DNA of 28,956 nucleotides, taken from positions 1-28,956 of the forward strand of contig JAYPVG010000036.1 in NCBI GenBank assembly GCA_038134485.1, read 5' to 3'. The position numbers were made by a program, and so were the translations under genes. Each line of letters starts with the position of its first letter. The stretch's first letter is position 1. Source of the DNA: NORP240 sp038134485 (GTDB lineage Bacteria; Pseudomonadota; Gammaproteobacteria; Pseudomonadales; Pseudohongiellaceae). Shown piece after piece: positions 22,030-28,956 of the stretch. The notes beneath the pieces are model-generated. The model saw only the letters and a list, made by a program, of their open reading frames with translations, did no database searches and had not been told where the DNA came from.

Positions 22030-24048
22030 TCACGCGATGCGACCACCGCCCGTGCCAGCGATTTCTTCCTGCTTCCGAGCCAGTAGCGCGACTCCCATGC
22101 CCGCGGCCAGCAATACGACACTGCCCAGCACCATGGTCCAGTGCCCAATATTTAGCATACCGCCAGCCGGTGCTGCCAATACGAGCCCGGCTATGCCTAT
22201 CAATCCGCGAGCCAGCAGCGACAGATAACTTCTGCCCAGATCGCCAAAAAGCAGTAAGAAACCCTGCAACGCACCAGAGACCAGCGCCACGCCAATGAGA
22301 GCCGTAATCAGCACCAGGATGATTTCGCCCAACGACCCTTGCAACAACAGTGCCGGGTTGAATACGAAAAAGAACGGGATGAAATAAATAATCGCTCCCA
22401 GACGCATTGCTTCGAGCCCGGCCCGCATGGCCGAAACCTTGGCTACCGAGGCAGCAGCAAACGCAGCCAGAGCAACCGGTGGTGTGATAAAGCTCAGCAT
22501 GCCCCAGTACATGATAAACATATGCGTCGCCAGCGGATTGAGTCCGGCATTGATGAGTGCCGGCGCCAGCACGATAGCCAGGAATATGTAGGCTGCGGTA
22601 ACCGTCATGCCGATTCCAAGCACGAAGCTGGTAAGCGCCCCCATAATGAGCAGGATCAGGACATTGTCACCCGCCAGATACACCAGATCGTTAGCGAGGG
22701 TGCCAGCCATCCCAGTTACCGCCAGAGCGCCTATAATCAAACCGATTGCAGCGAGGATTCCCGCGAGTTCAGCCATCAGCTTGCCGGTAGCAGCAATCAT
22801 GAGAAGGAATTTCTCCAGCGTCATGCGATGGGAAGTAAAATGATTAATGAACAACAGCAAGGCGGTCGCGTAAAATGGCGCCGTCGCCTCGCGCTGCATG
22901 TAGACCAGCAGCCAGATCAAGGTCACGAATACTGCGATGAAGTACCAGCCTTCCTTGAATACATCCCTGAATCTCGGCAATTCCTCTCTCGGCAGGCCCT
23001 CCAGTTTGTGGCGCGCCGCATAGGCATCAATCTGCATGAACAGTCCGAAGAAGTACAATACCGACGGTACGATTGCTGCCACCGCAACGGTGACATAACT
23101 GACACTGAGAAAGCTGGCCATTACGAATGCTGTTGCACCCATGATGGGAGGCATAAGCACTCCGCCGGTCGAGGCGCAGGCTTCAACGCCCGCTGCGTAC
23201 TGACGGCTGAAACCAATACGCTGCATGGCAGGGATAGATAGCGGTCCGGTAGTGAGAACGTTGGTAACCGGACCCCCGCTCATCGACCCCATTAAGCCGC
23301 TGGAAAATATAGCGACCTTGGCTGGGCCTCCCCGCAGATGCCCCAGCAAGGCAAAAGCAAAATTTATGAAGAAGGGTCCGCCTCCGGTAAATTGCAGCGC
23401 GACACCAAAAAGCAGAAAACCAAAAACCAGTTGGGCGAAGGCCTGCATGGGAATACCAAACAGACTCTCTTCACCAAGGATATGAAATATCGCCACATCC
23501 TGAACAGGCATTCCAATACCGGCAATCACGTCGGGCATCCGATCGGAATACATCGGGTACAGGGAGAGCACGGTAACGATCACAAATATTGGCCATCCCC
23601 CAGCTCTCCGCCCTGCTTCAAGTACTATGATCCAGGTCACCAACGCCAACCAAATTCCGACCTGAGGCGCAGCATATTCCCACGCCTCCAGCACAATACG
23701 CTCGGCATAAAAGGCGTAATACCCAAACACCGCAGCGATCACGGCAATTATCGCAATGTCGTACCACGGGACGTGATTGATGCTTTTATGGGTCGCAGGA
23801 AAGGTTATAAACACCATCGACAGCATAGTACCCGTAATCAGATACATGTAGCGGCTGTCCAGCATGACGTAGTTGACGAAGAATCCCAGGTTGAAAATCT
23901 GATTTGCTGCCAGTACCGTGGCCGCCCCGGTGAGCACAGCCATGGCGATTCTCCAGGGCCTGTCCAGTTCACGGTAGCGACCAACATCGACCGCATCATT
24001 TTCATTATGGGTCTGAGCAGGATTTTCAGCGAAACTTTCGTGACTCAT
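22030..24048 (-). CDS. TRAP transporter permease, fused small and large subunits (TAXI type)
   Basis: A 672 aa polytopic inner-membrane protein. The first part (about 30-160) has the four spans of the small DctQ-type subunit. The rest has the many spans of the large DctM-type subunit, with family blocks GIPMQAFAQLVFGFLLFGVALQ, GHLRGGPAKVAIFSSGLMGSMSGG, VEACASTGGVLMPPIMGATAF and MYWGMLSFITPPVALAAF (quoted in part). Fused QM permeases are typical of TAXI-type TRAP systems, which import carboxylates using an ion gradient. The binding protein gene lies upstream (91-base gap) and the CapA gene downstream (49 bases). The substrate is not predictable from sequence. An AAGAG ribosome binding site lies about 10 bases before the ATG. 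Confidence 0.95.
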   Translation of the reverse strand: MSHESFAENPAQTHNENDAVDVGRYRELDRPWRIAMAVLTGAATVLAANQIFNLGFFVNYVMLDSRYMYLITGTMLSMVFITFPATHKSINHVPWYDIAIIAVIAAVFGYYAFYAERIVLEAWEYAAPQVGIWLALVTWIIVLEAGRRAGGWPIFVIVTVLSLYPMYSDRMPDVIAGIGMPVQDVAIFHILGEESLFGIPMQAFAQLVFGFLLFGVALQFTGGGPFFINFAFALLGHLRGGPAKVAIFSSGLMGSMSGGPVTNVLTTGPLSIPAMQRIGFSRQYAAGVEACASTGGVLMPPIMGATAFVMASFLSVSYVTVAVAAIVPSVLYFFGLFMQIDAYAARHKLEGLPREELPRFRDVFKEGWYFIAVFVTLIWLLVYMQREATAPFYATALLLFINHFTSHRMTLEKFLLMIAATGKLMAELAGILAAIGLIIGALAVTGMAGTLANDLVYLAGDNVLILLIMGALTSFVLGIGMTVTAAYIFLAIVLAPALINAGLNPLATHMFIMYWGMLSFITPPVALAAFAAASVAKVSAMRAGLEAMRLGAIIYFIPFFFVFNPALLLQGSLGEIILVLITALIGVALVSGALQGFLLLFGDLGRSYLSLLARGLIGIAGLVLAAPAGGMLNIGHWTMVLGSVVLLAAGMGVALLARKQEEIAGTGGGRIA

Positions 24049-24139
24049 ACAGCTAGCTCTTCTTTTTTATTGATCGTTCATTGTAGAACGCTGTCGCATT
24101 GCCCTGATGGCAAGCTTCACCTGTTCAGCGCAACCATGG

Positions 24140-25375
24140 CTATTGCGTGTCCGCAAGGGTTATCAGGTTTTCAGCTTCCAGCGCGCTGGTACGGTAGGAT
24201 AGCCAGGCTTGTTCAAATTCCCCGTATCCCTGCGGCGCGCCGGGCAGAAAACTCTCCCAGGCCTGCATCAGCACTTCCTGGCGATAGATATTTTCCTGTT
24301 GCTTGGCTTCCGCTGCAGGAGTCCATACTCCGATCTCTCGGAAATACCTGATAGCCCCATCGTGGTAAGGAATAAATGCCTGTTCCAATTTCTGCCTGTC
24401 CATGGTCCAGCCACTGGCTCCCGGGGCATTATTGCGATATTCCTCGAAGTGGCGATGCATGATTTTAACCAGACTGTAGACCATCGCCTCGTCAGCTTCC
24501 GCCATGCCCACCAACAGCGGGTAGGCTGAGGTAAACACTTCCAGTCCCTCATCAGGCAACGTGGGTCCTTCGGTTGCTATGTGCGGGACATACCAGGGTA
24601 ATCGGGTACGCACTCTGTCGATCGCGGCGGGATCGTCATGGGGAAAGCGAACGAATCGCAGACCTCTCGGAGACGCCTCGATCCGCAGGAAAGGCGGTGA
24701 ATTACAAGCGCCACCAGCCACGTCGGCGCGGTCGTTCAGCACCGCGTCGATGGAAGCGTTGTAACCACCCACCTCAACTGGCGTCACATCGTCCCAGGTC
24801 AGGTTGGCATAGGATAGCAATGCAGCAGTAGCGTTATTCAATGACGGAGCACCCTGCACAAAGGTGACCCGTTTGCCGGCCAGATCAGCGGGCGATTCAA
24901 TATTGGCGTCGGCGGCACTGGCAAAATTGAACGAACAAGCGTCGGAATAATTGGACAGCAGCGCGCGAATAGGTTGTGGGCCCCATATTCTGGACGCGAA
25001 ATTCAGGATGCCTTCCTGGGCATAAACGGCCTCAGAGCCACCGGCCGAAAAATTCACCCGGCCCGCTCTCAATGTGGCCAGTCTCGAAACGTCATTGCGA
25101 CCCGGCACCACTCTCAGATTCACCTGGTACTGGCGCTGCATGATATTCCCGATAGCTACCGCCTGGCTGTATCCGCCGGTCCCCGTGGGATAGGCCGACC
25201 AGGCCACCGTGCGGGGCAATTCGATGCCTTCAGGACTGTAATTTGCTGTGGTCTGGGGAATTTGTTCCCCACAGGAAGCGAGCAAAAGCGCAACTGGTAG
25301 CACTAGCATGGAAAGCCGTTTTCGGACAGCAACTCCCTTTGCAGTTGCTAATTGAATGCTGAATAGCTGGCCCAT
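24140..25375 (-). CDS. TAXI-family TRAP transporter substrate-binding lipoprotein
   Basis: The extracytoplasmic receptor that hands its ligand to the fused TRAP permease. From the ATG at 25373-25375 the product is 411 aa. A basic KRL stretch and hydrophobic LVLPVALLLASC give a lipoprotein signal with lipid-modified Cys35. TAXI features are YPTGTGGYSQAVAIGNIM near the mature N-terminus, VVPGRNDVSRLATLRAGRVNF, GKRVTFVQGAPS and YNASIDAVLNDRADVAGG. I preferred the ATG, with GGGCG upstream, to a TTG nine codons earlier. Lipid anchoring is notable because many TRAP receptors are soluble periplasmic proteins. This gene begins the eight-gene run ending at 16411; ligands of TAXI receptors are mostly unknown. 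Confidence 0.93.
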   Translation of the reverse strand: MGQLFSIQLATAKGVAVRKRLSMLVLPVALLLASCGEQIPQTTANYSPEGIELPRTVAWSAYPTGTGGYSQAVAIGNIMQRQYQVNLRVVPGRNDVSRLATLRAGRVNFSAGGSEAVYAQEGILNFASRIWGPQPIRALLSNYSDACSFNFASAADANIESPADLAGKRVTFVQGAPSLNNATAALLSYANLTWDDVTPVEVGGYNASIDAVLNDRADVAGGACNSPPFLRIEASPRGLRFVRFPHDDPAAIDRVRTRLPWYVPHIATEGPTLPDEGLEVFTSAYPLLVGMAEADEAMVYSLVKIMHRHFEEYRNNAPGASGWTMDRQKLEQAFIPYHDGAIRYFREIGVWTPAAEAKQQENIYRQEVLMQAWESFLPGAPQGYGEFEQAWLSYRTSALEAENLITLADTQ

Positions 25376-25470
25376 ATTTCGCCCGTGTTTAAGTAACAAC
25401 AATAGCGAGCAAGGATAGCGCAGGGCTTCCTACAAAGCCAATCAATCAAAGTACCCCCTGCCAATTCCAG

Positions 25471-25797
25471 CTAGCGCAGAACGTTACGCAACTGCTCGCG
25501 GTGAAAACGGCTTATTTCCTCAATTTCCCGGGCTCGATAGCATCGGCGTACTGGTATATTCGACCCTACCGGCGTCTCAGCGCGACACACAATCCTATCC
25601 TCCGGTGCCACCTGGGCGTTGTACTGCTCAACTTCGGCATCGGTCGGCAGTCTCTGCACTTCGCGCGTTTCATCGGGTAGCGGCAAGGCGCAAGCTGTCA
25701 GGGCCAGCAACAGGATACTGACAAGTGAACCAGTTGCGCACCCCAGCAACAGAATCGAAGGGGTGTTACGACAGGACGACTGACCTATACTGGACAT
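25471..25797 (-). CDS. Small lipoprotein, unknown function
   Basis: A small exported protein of 108 aa from the ATG at 25795-25797; ATG at 25818 and GTG at 25845 are longer alternatives. The hydrophobic segment GSLVSILLLALTAC ends in a lipobox with Cys36. The short mature part has a charged segment, then RIVCRAETPVGSNIPVRRC with two cysteines, then a helical tail EIEEISRFHREQLRNVL. This Cys...VGS-x-IP...C pattern recurs, as I recall, in small uncharacterised proteins of marine gammaproteobacteria; no function is known to me. It lies between the repeat-like gene and the TRAP receptor gene on the same strand. Confidence 0.75.
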   Translation of the reverse strand: MSSIGQSSCRNTPSILLLGCATGSLVSILLLALTACALPLPDETREVQRLPTDAEVEQYNAQVAPEDRIVCRAETPVGSNIPVRRCYRAREIEEISRFHREQLRNVLR

Positions 25798-25862
25798 TGT
25801 ATCTCGTGCAATTAGCATTGAACTTGGCCTGTTTTGACAGAACACCAGGTGCCGTATCTGAT

Positions 25863-27163
25863 CTATTCTCCGGCAAATTTGTAGTCAAGCAGGAAAGGCT
25901 CATGGCTTGCCAGTTCGCCAGCCACCAGCCTGGGTCGAAACTTTACCAGCGGCACCTCGGCATGAATTCTTGCGGTCAATATGTCGTCTTTCACTGGCAC
26001 TGACAAGATATCAAGCCCCGTGACTCCGTAATCGAATCTGCCTGGAGACTCATTCGCACTTACCTCAAGCTTCAACTCCACCTGGATGGACTGAGTGCCG
26101 TCTGACAATAACCGGAACGGCGAGTTCAAAAGGGTCTCCGGCGTCTCTGCTCCGGGGTAGATTGTCGACCAGGCAGAAAACTCGACCGCCGATAAACGAT
26201 CGCCCGACTGTGGAGCAACCCAATCCGTTTGCAGTGTCTGAGCAGGAATTTTAACAAGCTGGTTAAAAAACCGCTCAACTTCCGACTCGGCGATACCTGC
26301 ATCCAGCAATCTGTAAAAGGCATCTCGATATAGCTCCAGAGCAACACTACTATTACCATGCAGGAATTCCCAATCCGCCTGGTAGATCTGCAATAATGCA
26401 GCGGTTGGATTCGCAGTTCCGGATTCCTCAGTGTAGAGAGAATGAATTCGCTGCAGATTGTCTTTTCCAATACGATAGCTACGCTCCACCGATTCATTCC
26501 TTGAAGACATCCAGCCGTTGGCGATGGCCTTGCCATCGGTTTTGAATTCGTAACTGGTCGTACCGCGCCTCTCGCTCAGTAATGATTGATAGTAGTGCTC
26601 CAGCGTAATCTGGTAGAGGATGGGTGCCAGACGTGGGTCCTGCCGTCCGTAACTGTTTTCCAGAATGCTGACCGCCTGCCAGTTCAGATACTTGCCCTGA
26701 ATCAGGTACCAGGCACTTTGAGAACGCTGAATGACCCCGGCAGCAGCCAGGTGCCACTTACTCTGGCGCAGCAGTTCCATAGCCAGCTTCTCGGGTTCGG
26801 CAGCATGGACACGACGATTCAGCCAGCCGATATATTCCAGCCGCTGGTCGAATTGTTCCCATTTCTCCTGTAATAACAATGCTTCCAGAAGCTGATCCAA
26901 TAACACCAGCTGCGAGGNNNNNNNNNNTTGCTGGCCCGATTAATCTGCAGAGCCTGATTTATCCAATCCTCGGCATCACTGTAACGGCTTTCCTCAATCG
27001 CCAGTCGAGCCTGAGCTAATAGAATTTCCGCTTGTTCAGGTTGAAAATTGTCCGCCCAGAGGGGGCCGGCGGGCTGTGCGACTCCCCACTGAGTAAAAAA
27101 GATCACCGACAAGAACGACGTTCTTGCCCAATCCCTGACCTTGATCATAAAAAGTCTATGCAT
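25863..27163 (-). CDS. Exported helical repeat-like protein interrupted by an assembly gap
   Basis: One gene read in two pieces across a run of 10 N. The upstream piece (27163 to 26928) begins MHRLFMIKVRDWARTS, has a signal-like hydrophobic segment (FLSVIFFTQWGVAQ), then ILLAQARLAIEESRYSDAEDWINQAL, which resembles a tetratricopeptide helix pair. The downstream piece (26917 to 25863) continues in another frame with helical LLDQLLEALLLQEKWEQFDQRLEYI and ends in a beta-rich C-terminus (SIQVELKLEVSANE). Joining the pieces needs a gap length of 3n+2, so 10 N cannot be the true length. A TPR-like periplasmic scaffold is plausible; the function is unknown. I treat it as an assembly artefact, not a pseudogene. 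Confidence 0.65.
26918..26927. other. Assembly gap (10 N)
   Basis: Ten N bases in a row mark a scaffold join of unknown true length inside the repeat-like gene. Reading frames and distances across this point are unreliable. Confidence 0.99.
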
Positions 27164-27578
27164 GTAGCCTGCGGAGATTCGATACGCCAGATTATTTACA
27201 TTAACCAGGCAATTGCCCGGAATTGCCGGATAGCAGATGTTCCTTCATCTCACCAACTGACATCATAGGAAATAACTTCCCGTTCCTGCAAAGACTATTT
27301 CCGCCATCAATCCGATTTTAGTGTTGATTTGATACAATTTTCCTACACCCATTTCGGCGTAGCAGGATTAATCATAAAATTGTATGCGGCGACATTGACG
27401 AGCCAACGACATGGGGAAAGGGTCAGTTCGTGCTAAGCTTGCAGCACGGTTTCTGCGGGACAGCGACCAGCTACAGCCAAAGAACTGCCATCCCCGGAGG
27501 GGGCCTTGTCCCTGATTGCACCAATCACCTACTGAGCGAAATTACCACTATCGCGCACAAATAAAGCTGGGAAGATTC
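27164..27578. other. Intergenic region between divergent genes
   Basis: About 415 bases upstream of malonyl-CoA decarboxylase. I see no gene. It holds a TACAAT -10-like box at 27333-27338 without a good -35. It also has a hairpin at 27429-27448 (CGTGCT, 8-base loop, AGCACG) and a short CCCC-GGA-GGGG hairpin at 27492-27502. These may belong to the leader of the downstream gene. Confidence 0.4.
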
Positions 27579-28877
27579 ATGGAACTGCGCCTGGTACAAA
27601 ATTTTCTGGCGACTCTGGTCAAACGCCAAAAGCTGTTTCGCACCGACGAATACGCGAGTCTGGAGGAACTGCTAGAAAAGCTGATGAGTAGTTCTGGCGA
27701 AGTGTCCGCGCTGGTAACGGCCAGAGAAATCCTGAACCGTTACAAAAATCTGGACGATGAGGAGAAACTGAAGTTCTTCAAGCTTCTCGAATCAAATTTC
27801 AATGCTGAAGCGGACGAAGTGAGGCTGGCTTTCCACGAATACGAAAGAAACCCATCCAGCATAAATCTCAGCCATCTCTCCGACGCCAGCGAGCCGCGGC
27901 GCCGGGAACTCCTTCGACGACTGAACCAGACAGCTGGCGCCACTCACGATCTGGTTGCCATGCGCAGCGATCTTCTAAAGCTGCTCAAGCAATATCCTCA
28001 ACTGGCTTCAGTAGACAGCGATTTTATCCACCTTTTTTCGTCCTGGTTTTCGCGCAGCTTTCTGGTTCTGCAAACCATAGACTGGACGACTCCGGCTGAT
28101 ATTCTTGAACGCATCATCCGTTATGAGGCTGTGCACGAAATACGGGACTGGGAGGACCTGCGACGACGAATTCAGCCGGAAAATCGACGCTGTTTCGCGT
28201 TTTTTCACCCAGCTCTGATCGATGAGCCACTAATTTTTGTGGAAGTCGCCCTGTGCAACCATGTGCCGAATTCCATCGACGAGATTTTAACCAGTCAATC
28301 GGAACTGGATTTTACCGGTACCTACGATACTGCGGCTTTTTATAGCATCAGCAATTGCCAGCCCGGGCTGAAGAATATTTCCTTTGGCAATTTCCTGATC
28401 AAGCAGGTCGTGCAGGAATTGAAAGTTGAAACGCCGTCTATAAAGAACTTTGTCACCCTCTCGCCGGTCCCTGGCTTCAGTCGCTGGCTGGCAGATCGAG
28501 TCAATGAGCCCAACGAGCCCCTTTCGAATCTGGCAAGGGAATTAACCGCGAGAATCGACCCTTCCGAATCAGTCGCCGAGCGGTCTGATTCGCTTCGCCG
28601 GCTCTGTGCCGAATACCTCCTGCACGCCAAGCGAGGCATACTGCCTGCGGATCCCGTGGCCCGGTTCCATCTGGGTAATGGCGCGCGCATTCACCAGATC
28701 AACCCCGGCGCAGATTTGAGCGACAAGGGTATGCAACAAAGCCACGGCATTATGGTCAACTATCTCTACGACCCTAAATTCATCGAACGGAATCATGAGC
28801 AGTTTATGACAGAAGGCAAGATAGACTGTAGTTCTGATATTCAGAAGCTTCTTGCTAAAAACAGAAAGCTCACTTGA
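27579..28877 (+). CDS. Malonyl-CoA decarboxylase
   Basis: Converts malonyl-CoA to acetyl-CoA and CO2, which removes excess malonyl-CoA or allows growth on malonate. The 432 aa product has a helical N-terminal domain (to about residue 165) and a GNAT-like catalytic domain. Family blocks are FFHPALIDEPLIFVEVAL, NISFGNFLIKQV, FVTLSPVPGFSRWL with Ser295, and DPVARFHLGNGARIHQIN with His364, the likely catalytic Ser/His pair by comparison with the human enzyme, then SDKGMQQSHGIMVNYLYD. I chose the ATG at 27579, with GGGAAG just before it. A TTG at 27516, which has GGAGGGGG upstream, would add 21 residues. The usual partners malonyl-CoA synthetase and malonate carriers are not adjacent. Confidence 0.93.
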   Translation: MELRLVQNFLATLVKRQKLFRTDEYASLEELLEKLMSSSGEVSALVTAREILNRYKNLDDEEKLKFFKLLESNFNAEADEVRLAFHEYERNPSSINLSHLSDASEPRRRELLRRLNQTAGATHDLVAMRSDLLKLLKQYPQLASVDSDFIHLFSSWFSRSFLVLQTIDWTTPADILERIIRYEAVHEIRDWEDLRRRIQPENRRCFAFFHPALIDEPLIFVEVALCNHVPNSIDEILTSQSELDFTGTYDTAAFYSISNCQPGLKNISFGNFLIKQVVQELKVETPSIKNFVTLSPVPGFSRWLADRVNEPNEPLSNLARELTARIDPSESVAERSDSLRRLCAEYLLHAKRGILPADPVARFHLGNGARIHQINPGADLSDKGMQQSHGIMVNYLYDPKFIERNHEQFMTEGKIDCSSDIQKLLAKNRKLT

Positions 28878-28890
28878 AGTAAAAACCAAT

Positions 28891-28927
28891 CCGGGTGCAA
28901 GTTAGTTTCGTAATGGACTTGTACCGG
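28891..28927. repeat. Inverted repeat after malonyl-CoA decarboxylase, possible terminator
   Basis: CCGGGTGCAAGT (28891-28902) faces ACTTGTACCGG (28917-28927) across 14 bases, giving an 11-base stem with one bulged base and one G-U pair. It begins 13 bases after the stop codon. No U-tract follows, so it may protect the mRNA end or be a weak terminator. Confidence 0.35.
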
Positions 28928-28956
28928 CGCTATTCGGGCTGGTAGCACAATAATAA

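Noticed and set aside
22339..23241. 300-codon open frame antisense to the TRAP permease
   Set aside because: The translation is rich in His, Arg, Gln and Ser, typical of the reverse complement of a hydrophobic membrane protein, and has no motif. The permease frame is certain.
23338..24351. 337-codon open frame antisense to the TRAP permease and receptor genes
   Set aside because: It spans two well-supported genes on the other strand and has a shadow-like composition.
26918..26927. Repeat-like gene as a pseudogene
   Set aside because: The break coincides exactly with the N run, so an assembly gap explains it without mutation.
1..28956. CRISPR array, prophage or insertion sequence
   Set aside because: No regularly spaced direct repeats, transposase, integrase or phage structural motifs were seen on either strand.

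Overview
The window looks like a draft or metagenome-derived contig of a free-living, probably marine gammaproteobacterium. Signs are the tgt-yajC-secD order, a gammaproteobacterial RF3, a holD-like gene beside rimI, a HisC carrying the YVPGEQP motif, and several lipoprotein and TRAP-transporter genes. A 10-N scaffold gap lies inside one gene. No rRNA, tRNA, CRISPR array, insertion sequence or prophage was recognised. Species assignment is inference only.

Layout: (1) 1-4005, minus strand: partial secD, yajC, tgt and prfC, a housekeeping block for protein export, tRNA queuosine modification and translation termination. (2) 4191-5351, plus: an acyl-CoA dehydrogenase. (3) 5352-5907: an unusually AT-rich intergenic stretch with three DnaA-box matches, two forming a near-perfect inverted repeat. 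(4) 5908-8710, minus: a small membrane protein and a GAF-containing GspE/PilB-type ATPase with no pilus or secretion partner nearby. (5) 8838-11620, plus: an exported protein with a lysozyme-like motif, hisC, a triple zinc-ribbon protein and a small membrane protein. (6) 11674-12952, minus: a holD-like gene and rimI. (7) 13103-16322, plus: a quinone-oxidoreductase-like enzyme, an acyl-CoA synthetase and a small acidic protein.

(8) 16411-25375, minus: a run of eight closely spaced genes. In transcription order they are a TAXI-type TRAP binding lipoprotein, a fused TRAP permease, a CapA-family protein, a rhodanese, a Tat-exported double VOC protein, a Tas-like aldo/keto reductase, an exported relative of Serratia nuclease that has lost its catalytic residues, and a fumarylacetoacetate-hydrolase-family enzyme. 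This is the most interesting part of the window. It looks like an uptake and breakdown unit for an unknown organic acid, with several exported accessory proteins. (9) 25471-27163, minus: a small lipoprotein and a gap-broken exported repeat-like protein. (10) 27579-28877, plus: malonyl-CoA decarboxylase.

Metabolically, the acyl-CoA dehydrogenase, acyl-CoA synthetase, malonyl-CoA decarboxylase and FAH-family enzyme point to fatty-acid and organic-acid use, but they sit in separate transcription units. All functional calls rest on recognised motifs; no database search was run.
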